Below are positions 14,936 through 23,858 of a stretch of 64,000 bases of DNA, piece after piece. Position 1 is the first letter of the stretch. Every line of letters starts with the position of its first letter. Origin of the DNA: Streptomyces shenzhenensis. GTDB taxonomy: Bacteria; Actinomycetota; Actinomycetes; Streptomycetales; Streptomycetaceae. Made by a program: the position numbers and the translations under genes. Below the pieces are notes generated by a model. The model searched no databases, was not told the origin of the DNA, and saw only the letters and a program-made list of their open reading frames with translations. Location: positions 1-64,000 of the forward strand of contig NZ_JAJONF010000042.1 of assembly GCF_021462265.1 (NCBI RefSeq), given 5' to 3'.

Positions 14936-16873
14936 ATGAAGCGATCTTGGCACCTTGTCCTGGCGTCAGCCCTCGTCGCGGGAGCCGTCACACCGGTGGT
15001 TGCGGTGGGCAGCGCGGTCGCCGCGGACGGCGACATCACCTCGGCCGTCCTGGCGAACCGCGATGTCGTCCTGACCGGCGACGCGGTCGTGCGCGTCCCG
15101 CAGGGAACCCACACGTACACCGGCGTGATCAGCGGTGAAGGGGCCCTTCGCGTGTCCGGCACCGGCACGCTGGTCCTCGCCAAGGACAGCACCTTCACCC
15201 TGCCGCACTCCCGGCAGCACCAGAGGGTCCGGATCCCGGGCGGCAACCACCCGTACGTGGTGGTCGGCAGTCCCGACGAGCCCGCGGTCACCGTGGACGC
15301 GGGGGCAACCCTCCAGTACGGCACCGGCGGTACGACCGGCCTGATCGGGTCCTTCCCGTACAACACGCCCGGCTACCAGCAGAACCAGGACAACATCCGG
15401 GTGGACGGCACTCTGCGTCTGTCGCTGACCCGGCTGTTCAACCTGGGCGTCATCAGCGGCTCCGGCCTGGTCACCCAGCCCCGGAACATGTGGGGAACGC
15501 TCCAGATCTGTGGCACCAACCCGTTCTCCGGCATCTTCGACAACGGCACGGGCGTCAACTTCGCGAGCACCACCTGTGCCGCCGAACTGCCCAACGCCCG
15601 CGCCGTCGTCAACCGCGGTTCATGGATCATCGACACCCCGCTCAACCACACTGTCGTACAGCGGCAGAACTTCTACAGCCACGAGTACGGCAACGACGTC
15701 AACGTGCACTCCCGCCCGGGCAGCAAGGTGATCCTCACCGGCGTCTACAGCTGGAGTGACAGCGGCGACGGGGCGGCGCCGTCGCTGAGCGACCCCGGAC
15801 TGAACTGGCGGCCCGTGGCCCACAAACTGAACAAGCGCGGCACCAACATCGAGGGCGCCGACGTCCAGTGGGGCGACGGGACCACGCACCAGATCTTCAT
15901 GCCCGGCACGGCGCAGACGGTCTACATCAACCTGCACGCCAGACGGCAGCGTTCCCGGCTCACCTTCGACTACAACGGACCGGTGACCCTGGGCGCGCCC
16001 GTCGGCGGCGGCATGTATCACGACACCCTCGGCGCTCCCGGCGCCGGGGACGTCGTCATCGCCGGCACCAGCGGCAACGACGTGACCTTCGCAGCAGCGC
16101 AGTACTACGACGGATCCACCACCATCGAGAGGAACGCGACCCTCCGTCTCGGCTCCGGGACCGCGGACGGCGACGGGAGCCTCCACACCGGCGGAGCCCT
16201 CGACAAAGTGATCGACAATGGTTCACTCGTGCTCCGCAACACCGGGACACCCACCGTCCTCCCGGCGGTGACCGGTGCCGGATCGGTGACGCAGAGCGGA
16301 GCCGCCGCCGCCACCGTCACCAGCGCCGCCTACACCGGCGCCACCACCGTGGCCAAAGGCAGCCTGATCGTCTCCGGGACCTCTCTGCGGACATCCAGCG
16401 CGGTCGCTCTGACCGGTTCCTCGGCCGTCCTGGATCTCAGCAAGGCACGCGACACGACCCTGCGCAGGCTGCGGGTCGTCACAGGTGCGAAGATCCTTCT
16501 TCCCCGGGACTCCCCTGAGCTGACCGTCGGTTCGACGACCGCAACAGTCTCCGGTAACGGTCTCGTCATCGGCGGGGCGCGCTTCTCCGTCAGCCGGGGC
16601 GACGCCCACACCGTGCTCACCGCTCTCCCGTCCACCACGACCGCACACCCGTCCTCCGCCGCGAGCGGACCGGCACCCTCCCCCGCCCGGACCGGCCGAG
16701 CGGCCACGTCCCTGGGCGCCTCCACCGGCACCATGGCGGACACCGGCAGCCACTTCGGTGCTCTGTGGGCCGTCACAGGACTGGCGGGCGTCGTTCTCGC
16801 CGGCGTCGCCGCAGTCTTCGTCTTCGTGCGCGGCCGCTCGCGTCCGCGCACGTCCCCGCGTCACTCCCGCTGA
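14936..16873 (+). CDS. Secreted autotransporter-type beta-repeat surface protein
   Basis: 645 aa. A clear signal peptide (MKRSWHLVLASALVAGAVTP…VAA) is followed by right-handed beta-helix-like repeats of the autotransporter-associated type. Examples are GVISGEGALRVSGTGTLVLA, GVISGSGLV and GSVTQSGAAAATVTSAAYTG. A Ser/Thr/Pro-rich stalk and a C-terminal transmembrane helix (LWAVTGLAGVVLAGVAAVFVFV) followed by Arg residues come last. There is no autotransporter beta-barrel, as expected in a Gram-positive, and no LPXTG before the helix (ADTGSHFG is a poor match). It is probably a membrane-anchored wall-exposed protein; ligand unknown. AGGAAG lies about 12 nt upstream of the ATG. Confidence 0.7.
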   Translation: MKRSWHLVLASALVAGAVTPVVAVGSAVAADGDITSAVLANRDVVLTGDAVVRVPQGTHTYTGVISGEGALRVSGTGTLVLAKDSTFTLPHSRQHQRVRIPGGNHPYVVVGSPDEPAVTVDAGATLQYGTGGTTGLIGSFPYNTPGYQQNQDNIRVDGTLRLSLTRLFNLGVISGSGLVTQPRNMWGTLQICGTNPFSGIFDNGTGVNFASTTCAAELPNARAVVNRGSWIIDTPLNHTVVQRQNFYSHEYGNDVNVHSRPGSKVILTGVYSWSDSGDGAAPSLSDPGLNWRPVAHKLNKRGTNIEGADVQWGDGTTHQIFMPGTAQTVYINLHARRQRSRLTFDYNGPVTLGAPVGGGMYHDTLGAPGAGDVVIAGTSGNDVTFAAAQYYDGSTTIERNATLRLGSGTADGDGSLHTGGALDKVIDNGSLVLRNTGTPTVLPAVTGAGSVTQSGAAAATVTSAAYTGATTVAKGSLIVSGTSLRTSSAVALTGSSAVLDLSKARDTTLRRLRVVTGAKILLPRDSPELTVGSTTATVSGNGLVIGGARFSVSRGDAHTVLTALPSTTTAHPSSAASGPAPSPARTGRAATSLGASTGTMADTGSHFGALWAVTGLAGVVLAGVAAVFVFVRGRSRPRTSPRHSR

Positions 16874-17048
16874 TCCCCGGTCGCCACGGATTCCACCGGC
16901 CCGCCCATGGCTGTCGGCGCTCACCCCTTACGATGACTTCGCTGCCACGGTGTGTGACACCGACGGCGATCGCCCGAGGGCCCCCGCAACCCGGCTCGGT
17001 CGGCGCGAGCGGGGGCTTCGTACCCGCGTCAGGTCGAAGGGAGACCCG

Positions 17049-18830
17049 ATGCCAAGGCATGCCGCGCCCGCGGCCGACGTGATAGCCGCGGCTCGGGCCG
17101 GCGATCGCGGCGCCCTGGAAGAGCTCAGCTCCCGGACGCTTCCGCTGGTCTACAGCGTCGCGGCGCGTGCACACCCGTACCGCGACGACGTCGACGACAT
17201 CGTCCAGGAGACGATGATGCGCATCCTGCGCGGCATCGGGGGACTGGAGCGCCCGGAGGCGTTCCGGTCCTGGGTGATCACCATCACCGTGAACGAGGTC
17301 CGCGACCACATCCGCAGGCGCGGCAGGGGGGAGACGACGGGAGCGGCGTTCGACGCGGCTGAGCACCGGCCCGACCCGGCCGCCGACTTCGCCGAGGGGG
17401 TCATCCTCGACCTGCGGCTGTCCGGGCAGCGCGAGGAGTCCGTGCGCGCGACCCGTTGGCTCGACGAGGACGACCGGGAGCTGCTGTCGCTGTGGTGGCT
17501 GGAGACGGCCGGCCGGCTCGCCCGGGCCGAGCTCGCCTCCGCTCTGGACATGACCGGCCATCAAGCGGCTGTGCGGGTGCAACGCATGAAGGAGCGCCTG
17601 CACACCTCCCGCGTCATCGTCCGAGCCCTCGCGGCCAGGCCCGCATGCGGGGAACTGACCCGGCTCACCCTGGACTGGAACGGGGCCCCCAGCGGCCTGT
17701 GGCGCAAACGCCTCGGCCGCCATGTGCGGCAGTGCCCGCGGTGCGTGCGCCACGAGGAAGGCATGCTGGCCCCGGAAGGACTGCTGGCGCCCCTGGCCCT
17801 CCTGCCCGTGCCGGCGGCACTGCTGGCCTGGCGCCCGTGGCTGTCCGCGGGAACGCACGCGGCGGCGGCCGGCCATGCCGGCACCACGGCCACTTCAGGT
17901 AGCGGGAGTTCCACGACGGCAGGGACCGCAGGGACGAGCCTCACCGCGAAGGCCGTGGTGGCGGCGAGTGCGCTGCTCGCCGTGGGCGGTGGCGTGCTCG
18001 TGTACGCGGCCCCGTGGTTCAGCCCGTCGGCGCGTCCGGCCACCGCCCCGACGGCTTCCGGCCCGGCACCCGCGCCCTCACCCACCGCATCCGCATCCGC
18101 ATCCGCATCCGCGTCACCGTCACGGCCGGCACCGGTACTGGGCTCGGCCGTCTCGCATCCCTCGCCCCGGCCCCTGCCCCGGTACGGGTCCGTGGTCGAC
18201 ACCGTGGACAGCGCGCCGCCACCGGACCGGCCGCCCGCCGCATTGCCCCACCGCCCGCAGACCGCGGTGACGATGACGGGGCTCAAGAGACACCTGGACG
18301 GCTACCAGCTCGTCCACCGCGGGGACACGGTGGTACTGCGCGGGAAGGGCTACTTCACCGTCCACTGGGACCTGATGTACGGGCTGCGCCCCGGGCTGCT
18401 GACCATGCCCTCGTGGACCGGATTGCAAGGAAGGCTGTTCCACGTGGCCTCGGGCGGCGGCCACCGCATGGACGACCGTCAGCCGGGCGCGACCGCCGGC
18501 GGCACCTGGATGGGCAACCGGCAGCAAGGACTGATCACCCTCCCGCCGGGAGCCCAGCAGATGTGGCAGAACGAGTACTACTACCTCGACGGCAGCGTCA
18601 CACTCCACCTCAACGAAACCCAGGCCGACTACAACCTCGACGTCCTGCCCTCCTCCTGGCAGCAGACAACCGACGACATCGCCAGTCCCCCGGCCCCGCA
18701 CTCCGCCGACCGCGAACGGTACGGACTCGTGCGCGACACCGGCCGCGACGACGCCCCCGTACCGCAGTACACCACCCGCTCCACGCCGACCGACGCGGGC
18801 ACCGTGCCCCAGCGCTCCGTCGTGTCCTGA
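17049..18830 (+). CDS. ECF sigma factor fused to transmembrane and outer domain
   Basis: 593 aa; GAAGGGAGA precedes the ATG. Sigma region 2 spans about residues 30-95 (DDIVQETMMRILRGI…FRSWVITITVNEVRDHIRRR) and region 4 about 140-190. A short segment near 215-235 has HVRQCPRC, the H-x3-C-x2-C core of zinc-binding anti-sigma domains. A transmembrane helix lies at about 297-320. A Ser/Ala repeat linker encoded by tandem GCATCC hexamers follows. The C-terminal ~190 residues form an outer domain (KRHLDGYQLVHRGDTVVLRG). So sigma, anti-sigma-like zinc finger, anchor and sensor form one chain. Release would seem to need proteolysis, which is inference. Confidence 0.75.
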   Translation: MPRHAAPAADVIAAARAGDRGALEELSSRTLPLVYSVAARAHPYRDDVDDIVQETMMRILRGIGGLERPEAFRSWVITITVNEVRDHIRRRGRGETTGAAFDAAEHRPDPAADFAEGVILDLRLSGQREESVRATRWLDEDDRELLSLWWLETAGRLARAELASALDMTGHQAAVRVQRMKERLHTSRVIVRALAARPACGELTRLTLDWNGAPSGLWRKRLGRHVRQCPRCVRHEEGMLAPEGLLAPLALLPVPAALLAWRPWLSAGTHAAAAGHAGTTATSGSGSSTTAGTAGTSLTAKAVVAASALLAVGGGVLVYAAPWFSPSARPATAPTASGPAPAPSPTASASASASASPSRPAPVLGSAVSHPSPRPLPRYGSVVDTVDSAPPPDRPPAALPHRPQTAVTMTGLKRHLDGYQLVHRGDTVVLRGKGYFTVHWDLMYGLRPGLLTMPSWTGLQGRLFHVASGGGHRMDDRQPGATAGGTWMGNRQQGLITLPPGAQQMWQNEYYYLDGSVTLHLNETQADYNLDVLPSSWQQTTDDIASPPAPHSADRERYGLVRDTGRDDAPVPQYTTRSTPTDAGTVPQRSVVS

Positions 18831-19171
18831 CCCCAACGCGTGAGGCAAGCACCCCCCGAAAGCGGATCCACCAGCGAGTCACAGCAGACGGAATGACCTG
18901 CGCGCAGTCCCACCAGCAGGGAGACACACCGGACGATACTTTCGAAGACGTTCGAAGCGTCCCAACTCGCTGGCCACTGGCTTGGGGCCGCATCCTGCAC
19001 CCGACAGGTGCCCCATATATCCCGCACGCCCCATATCTGCAGGACGGGGTGGACGATACGAGCCGTATATCTCCGCGTCGTCGCCCATCCGCGCGGCCCG
19101 GATTCGACCCAGATTCGACCCGGCCAGTTTGTCAACGGATAAACATGGCCCCTGACCTGCGGAAATGAAGA
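18831..19171. other. Intergenic stretch bordering rnpB, no gene
   Basis: No supported gene. It contains AT-richer patches (CCCCATATAT, CCGTATATC) and a repeated GATTCGACCC at 19102-19122. On the minus strand TTGACA occurs at about 19131-19136. If 9795-19201 is an integrated element, this is its right edge, where an integrase or its remains would be expected. None is found. Confidence 0.4.
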
Positions 19172-19597
19172 GCGGCAGACGAGTCGGGCTGTACGCCGGG
19201 TTCTGTTCCCCGGTTCCCTCGCGGGAGCCGGGGCGACGGCCATCCATCTAGGGCCGGCGTTGCCGCCGGCCTCGTGCGGTCTACCCGGGGGCTCGGGCGG
19301 GCAGCCCTCGAACGTCCCCGCAGGGCCGCCTTTCACAGCGGCCCCTCTTGACCTTGCTCCGGGTGGGGTTTACCTAGCTGCCCAGGTCACCCTGGGCACT
19401 GGTGGTCTCTTACACCACCGTTTCACCCTTACCGAGGGCCGTACGAGTACGATCCCCGGCGGTCTGCTTTCTGTGGCACTGTCCCGCGAGTCGCCTCGGG
19501 TGGCCGTTAGCCACCACCCTGCCCTGTGGAGCCCGGACGTTCCTCGGGAAGCCCCCTAGGGGGACTCCACGCGGCCGTCCGCCCGGCTCGTCTGCCG
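19172..19597 (-). ncRNA. rnpB: RNase P RNA, bacterial type A
   Basis: The catalytic RNA of RNase P, which trims tRNA 5' leaders. The 5' end (GGCAGACGAG, at 19596-19587) pairs with the 3' end (CTCGTCTGCC, at 19183-19174) to form the 10-bp P1 helix. Between them lie conserved features such as GGGTAAACCCCACCCGGAGCAAG, split here as the reverse complement of 19354-19376. Length of about 425 nt fits high-GC Gram-positives. Its 5' 40 nt overlap the end of the EamA gene on the same strand, and its last 30 nt are duplicated at 9795. Confidence 0.93.
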
Positions 19598-20491
19598 TGT
19601 CGACCATGTTAGCGGGCGCGCCGGCCTCTTCGGTGCCGAGGCCGTCGTCGCCAGGACCGAGCCGGTCAGGATCAACGCGAAGGACACGGCGATCGTCGCG
19701 GTGAGGCTTTCGCCCAGGAACAACGCCCCCGCCGCCACCGCCACCGCCGGGTTGACGTACGTGATCACGGTCGAGCGGGTCGGGCCTATTTCCCTGATGA
19801 GTTCCAGGAAGGCCACGAAGGCCACCGCCGTGCACAGGACGCCCAGGGCGAGGAGGGAGAGCAGCGCGTTCGTCGAGGGCAGTGAAGAGGGCCAGGTCGC
19901 CGCGGCTGCCGGGGCGTAGACCAGGGTCGCCAGGGTCAGGCAGGGGGCTATCAGCTGCAGCGTCGGGACGTCCTTCAGGCGGCGGGCCGCTATCAGCGGG
20001 GCCGTCGCGTAGCCGATCACGGTGAGCAGGACCTCGCCGAGGGAGCGGGCGTCGCCGCCGGTGAGGTGGGGGACGGTCAGGACCGCCACGCCGGCCAGGC
20101 CGATCAGAAGGCCCGCGATCCGTCGCACGCCCAGGTGCTCCCGGTCGCCGCCGAAGCAGCGTGCCGCCACCACGCCCACGATCGGTACGCCCGCGATCAG
20201 CAGGCCCGCCGTCGAGCTGGACAGGTGGCGTTCGGCGTCGGTGAGGGTGAACCAGGGGCCCATGATCTCTATGCACGCGAAGGCCAGCATCGGGCGCCAG
20301 TGGGTGCGGACGGTGGCGGGCAGGCCGCCCTGCCGGATCGCCAGGGGGAGCAGGAGCAGCGCGCCCACCGCACAGCGCGCGAAGACCACCGTCGACGGGG
20401 ACACCTCGTCCACCGCCACCTTGATCATCAGATAGGGGATGCCCCAGATCACTCCCATGAGGGAGAACAGGAACCAGCCGCGTGCAGTCAT
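19556..20491 (-). CDS. EamA/DMT-family transporter
   Basis: 311 aa with about ten hydrophobic helices in two EamA repeats: MGVIWGIPYLMIKVAVDEVSP starts the first, EVLLTVIGYATAPLIAARRL the second. DMT proteins export metabolites or amino acids; substrate unknown. It lies 16 bp downstream of the AraC-type gene on the same strand, so it is probably co-transcribed and controlled by it. The last ~14 codons (…SRADGRVESP) are read from the 5' end of rnpB, an unusual CDS/ncRNA overlap. An rnpB promoter must therefore lie inside this CDS. Confidence 0.85.
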   Translation of the reverse strand: MTARGWFLFSLMGVIWGIPYLMIKVAVDEVSPSTVVFARCAVGALLLLPLAIRQGGLPATVRTHWRPMLAFACIEIMGPWFTLTDAERHLSSSTAGLLIAGVPIVGVVAARCFGGDREHLGVRRIAGLLIGLAGVAVLTVPHLTGGDARSLGEVLLTVIGYATAPLIAARRLKDVPTLQLIAPCLTLATLVYAPAAAATWPSSLPSTNALLSLLALGVLCTAVAFVAFLELIREIGPTRSTVITYVNPAVAVAAGALFLGESLTATIAVSFALILTGSVLATTASAPKRPARPLTWSTRQTSRADGRVESP

Positions 20492-20507
20492 GCGGGAAGC
20501 ATCGGTG

Positions 20508-21335
20508 TCAGTACCGTGCCGCGTCTTGAACGCTGTTGCGGTACGCCGCCGGGGTCACCCCCAGCACCCGGCGGAACCAGCGTGTCAGATGGGCCTGGTC
20601 CGCGAAGCCGACGAGTGCGGCGGCTTCCGCTGGGCGCAGGCCCGCGTCCAGCAGGGCGCGGGCACGGTTCACCCGGTACTGGGCGAGCCAGGCGTACGGC
20701 GGTACGCCCATCGTCGTACGGAAGGCCCGCAGGAGCTGGTAGCGGGAGAGGCCGAGGTCGGCCGCCAGGTCGGCGAGGGAGGGCGGGCAGGTCAGTTCGT
20801 CGGCGAGGCGGTCCCGGACGAGGAGGGATATGCCGTGCGCGCCGGGGATCTCGTCCCGCGCCGGCCGGGCCGTGGAGTGGCGGCGGGACAGGGTCGTCAG
20901 CAGCCAGGGAAGGCGGGTCTCGGCCTCCAGGGGGTCCGGGCAGGCGGCCAGTTCGGTGTGGGCCCGGCGGATGGCCGCGGCCAGCTCCGGATCGTCGACG
21001 ACCGGGTCGCGGAAGTGCGGTACGGCGTCCAGGGTGCCGTCCGCCAGCAGGGCCGGGTCCGCGTACAGGGCGCGGTAGGCGTAGCCCTCGGTCGGGGTGG
21101 CCGGGCCGCCGGTGTGCATCTCGCCGGGGGCCAGGACGACGATCGAGCCGGGGCCGGTGTGGATGTGGCCGCCCCGGTAGGCGATCACCTCGGAGCCGCC
21201 GACGCACACCCCGATCGAGAACTCGGCGTGCGTGTGCGGGGCGTACACGTGTTTCTCGAAACGGGCCGTCAGCATGTCGAGCGACGGGCCGCAGCGGCCC
21301 AGTCTCGCCCTCGTCCACCGTGCTTGCTCGGCCAC
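20508..21335 (-). CDS. AraC-family transcriptional regulator
   Basis: About 275 aa from the GTG at 21335 (GGGGG upstream). An N-terminal cupin-type sensor (APHTHAEFSIGVCVGG…GSIVVLAPGEMHTG) precedes a C-terminal double HTH (about 180-270: LADLAADLGLSRYQLLRAFRTTMGVPPYAW…ADQAHLTRWFRRVLGVTPAAYR). The arrangement with a downstream EamA exporter is a common AraC/efflux pair. Effector unknown. Confidence 0.88.
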   Translation of the reverse strand: MAEQARWTRARLGRCGPSLDMLTARFEKHVYAPHTHAEFSIGVCVGGSEVIAYRGGHIHTGPGSIVVLAPGEMHTGGPATPTEGYAYRALYADPALLADGTLDAVPHFRDPVVDDPELAAAIRRAHTELAACPDPLEAETRLPWLLTTLSRRHSTARPARDEIPGAHGISLLVRDRLADELTCPPSLADLAADLGLSRYQLLRAFRTTMGVPPYAWLAQYRVNRARALLDAGLRPAEAAALVGFADQAHLTRWFRRVLGVTPAAYRNSVQDAARY

Positions 21336-21417
21336 CTTCGCACCCCCTTGCGGCACCCCGTTGCCGCCAAGGGTGCAACGCCTTCGGTTCCCGTTTCCAT
21401 GCCGCGTCCAGGCCGGC

Positions 21418-22038
21418 TCACAGACCCATGCGCTCCAGCGCGTCGAACGCCGCCCCCATCCGCTCCCGGTGGTCCTCGACGATCTCCGCGAACGGGTCGC
21501 CCGCGAGCTGGCGGCGTACGGAGGCGACGCACACCGAGCGGTACGCGGCGACGGTCACGGCGGCGGTAAGCTCCGGGGCGGCGAGTCCCGCCTCGGCGAG
21601 CGCCCCGGCCAGCGCCCGCTCCACCTCCTCCACCGCCTCACGGGCCCGGGCCCGCAGCGCCGGGGAGTCGGCGACGACCGGCCAGAAGCCCGCGAAGTTC
21701 TCGCCCACGCCGCCCAGCGGATGCCGTGCCTCGATGAACCGGAACGCCAGGCGGCGCAGCGCCGCGAGCGGGGCCTCGCCGGGCGCCCGGTCCCGTACCG
21801 CCCCGGCGAAGGCGGCGACGGCCTCCGGGATGCGGTCGAGGAACAGGTCCTCCTTGCGCGGGAAGTAGTTGAAGACGGTCATCGCCGAGACCCCGGCCGC
21901 CCGCGCGACCTCGGCGACCGTCACCTGGTCGAAGCCGTGCTCCCGGAACATCACCGTCGCGATGTTCGAGATCCGCTGCCGGGTCTCCCGCTTCTTGCGC
22001 TCCCGCAGGGACTCCCCTGGCCTGTTCTCATCGATCAC
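21418..22038 (-). CDS. TetR-family regulator divergent from FAD monooxygenase
   Basis: 206 aa. The HTH (residues ~15-62: RETRQRISNIATVMFREHGFDQVTVAEVARAAGVSAMTVFNYFPRKEDLF) is canonical TetR. It is transcribed away from the FAD-monooxygenase gene across ~80 bp holding an inverted repeat, so it most likely represses that gene and itself. The ligand is probably a substrate of the enzyme. Confidence 0.9.
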   Translation of the reverse strand: MIDENRPGESLRERKKRETRQRISNIATVMFREHGFDQVTVAEVARAAGVSAMTVFNYFPRKEDLFLDRIPEAVAAFAGAVRDRAPGEAPLAALRRLAFRFIEARHPLGGVGENFAGFWPVVADSPALRARAREAVEEVERALAGALAEAGLAAPELTAAVTVAAYRSVCVASVRRQLAGDPFAEIVEDHRERMGAAFDALERMGL

Positions 22039-22043
22039 GAGGA

Positions 22044-22079
22044 AACTATAGCCGCTCGAAATTTTTAGTGACTACAGTT
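22044..22079. promoter_or_regulatory. Candidate TetR operator
   Basis: AACTATAG (22044-22051) and CTACAGTT (22072-22079) are inverted with one mismatch around an AT-rich 20-bp spacer. They lie between the divergent TetR and monooxygenase genes. The palindrome is imperfect, so the assignment is tentative. Confidence 0.35.
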
Positions 22080-22121
22080 AGCGTCGTGAACGAGAGCATC
22101 CGGAAGGACAGCGGCGAGAGC

Positions 22122-23819
22122 ATGACGAACGACAGGAACGACAGGAACGACAAGGGCGATGAGAGCGGCGGGAGCGGCAGGGGCTACGACGTGGTGGTCG
22201 TCGGTGGCGGCCCCGTCGGTCTCTTCCTCGCCGGTGAGCTGCGGCTCGGCGGGGCGGACGTGCTGGTGGTGGAGCGGCTGGCCGAGGTGGACGAGACCAT
22301 CAAGGCGGGCGGGATCAACACGGCGGGCGCGGTGAGCCTCTACCGGCGCGGGCTGCTGCCCGACCTCGCGGCGGCCTGGGAGCGGAACCGGTGGCGGATG
22401 CGGGCCTTCCTCGGGGACCGCGGCGCCGGCGCTCCCCGCACTCCCCCGAAGTTCGCCGGGCACTTCGCCGGGATCATGATGCGCGGTGACCTCTTCGACG
22501 GCTCCGACCCGGCGTTCGCCGACATCGGCCCCGCCGACGGCGTCGGCCTCGGTGTCCCGCAGGTCGAGTTGGAGCGGATCCTGGGCGCCCGTGCCGAGCG
22601 GCTCGGCGTCGAGGTCCGCCGGGGCGTGGAGCTGACCGGCTTCGACGCGGACGACGACGGCGTCACCGTACGACTCGCGCCGTCCGGCCGACCCACCCCC
22701 TCCGATCGACCCGCCCCGTCCGATCGACCGACCCACTCCGATCGCCCCGCCCCCTCTGATCGGCTCATCCCCGCCGAGGGGATCCGGGCCCGGTGGCTCG
22801 TGGGGTGCGACGGCGGCCGGAGTACCGTCCGCAAGCTCGCCGGGTTCGACTTCCCGGGGACGGATCCGGAGATCACCGGCTATCAGGCGGTCGTCGAGAT
22901 GAGCGGGGGCGAGCGGCTCGGGGCCGGCTGGAACACCACCGACGTGGGGACGTACGTCAACGGGCCCTTCCCCGGCCGGATCCTGACCGTCGAGTTCGAC
23001 GGGCCCCCCGCCGACCGCTCGGCACCCGTCACCGCAGGCGAGTTGCAGGCCGCCCTGCGCCGGGTGTCGGGCGTGGCGGAGGTGACCGTCCACGAGGTGC
23101 ACTCGGCGACCCGGTTCACCGACAACGCCCGGCAGGCGAGCGGTTACCGCAAGGGCCGGGTGCTGCTCGCCGGGGACGCGGCGCACGTGCACTCGCCGTT
23201 CGGCGGGCAGGGGCTGAACCTAGGACTCGGCGACGCCATGAACCTCGGCTGGAAGCTGGCCGCCGTGGTGCGCGGGGTCGCGCCCGAGGACCTGCTCGAC
23301 AGCTACACGGCCGAGCGGCACCCGGTCGGCGCCTGGGTGCTGGACTGGACCCGCGCCCAGATCGCCGTGATGCGACCCGACCGGCACGCCCGCGCGCTGC
23401 GCCGGGTGGTCACCGATCTCGCGCTCACGGCGACCGGGACGACGTACCTCGTCAAGCAGATCTCCGGCGTCTGGCAGCACTACGATCTCCCCGGCGCGCA
23501 CCCGCTGACCGGGCGGAGCGCCCCGGACCTGGAACTCTCCGACGGCACCCGGCTCGGCGACCACCTGCACGACGGCCGCGCCCTGCTCCTCGACCTCGTC
23601 GACGACCCGAAGCTGCGCGCCCGCGCACAGGGGTACGGCGACCGGGTGGACGTCGTCACCGCGGCCTGCCCCGGGCGGCCGGAGCTGACCGGTCTCCTGG
23701 TTCGGCCCGACGGGTTCGTGGCCTGGGCCGCGGCCGGGAACGACCAGGGAGACGGCCAGGGAGACGACCGGGGAGACGACCTCGACGACGCCCTGACCCG
23801 CTGGTTCGTCGCCGCCTGA
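22122..23819 (+). CDS. FAD-dependent aromatic-type monooxygenase
   Basis: About 565 aa from the ATG at 22122; GTG codons at 22068 and 22086 are alternatives but fall in or next to the operator. It has the Rossmann motif VVVVGGGPVGLFLAGEL, the DG motif RWLVGCDGGRSTVRKLAGFDFPG and the GD motif VLLAGDAAHVHSPFGGQGLNLGLGDA. This marks a class A flavin hydroxylase (PheA/TfdB type). Related actinobacterial enzymes hydroxylate polyketides or rifampicin; the substrate here is unknown. A tandem five-residue repeat, SDRPx (about 22698-22765), is inserted between the second beta region and the DG motif. Near the C-terminus Gln-Gly-Asp repeats also occur. Confidence 0.85.
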   Translation: MTNDRNDRNDKGDESGGSGRGYDVVVVGGGPVGLFLAGELRLGGADVLVVERLAEVDETIKAGGINTAGAVSLYRRGLLPDLAAAWERNRWRMRAFLGDRGAGAPRTPPKFAGHFAGIMMRGDLFDGSDPAFADIGPADGVGLGVPQVELERILGARAERLGVEVRRGVELTGFDADDDGVTVRLAPSGRPTPSDRPAPSDRPTHSDRPAPSDRLIPAEGIRARWLVGCDGGRSTVRKLAGFDFPGTDPEITGYQAVVEMSGGERLGAGWNTTDVGTYVNGPFPGRILTVEFDGPPADRSAPVTAGELQAALRRVSGVAEVTVHEVHSATRFTDNARQASGYRKGRVLLAGDAAHVHSPFGGQGLNLGLGDAMNLGWKLAAVVRGVAPEDLLDSYTAERHPVGAWVLDWTRAQIAVMRPDRHARALRRVVTDLALTATGTTYLVKQISGVWQHYDLPGAHPLTGRSAPDLELSDGTRLGDHLHDGRALLLDLVDDPKLRARAQGYGDRVDVVTAACPGRPELTGLLVRPDGFVAWAAAGNDQGDGQGDDRGDDLDDALTRWFVAA

Positions 23820-23858
23820 GCCCTCGCCCCCGGCCGCTCCGCACCGCCGTACGGCGGC

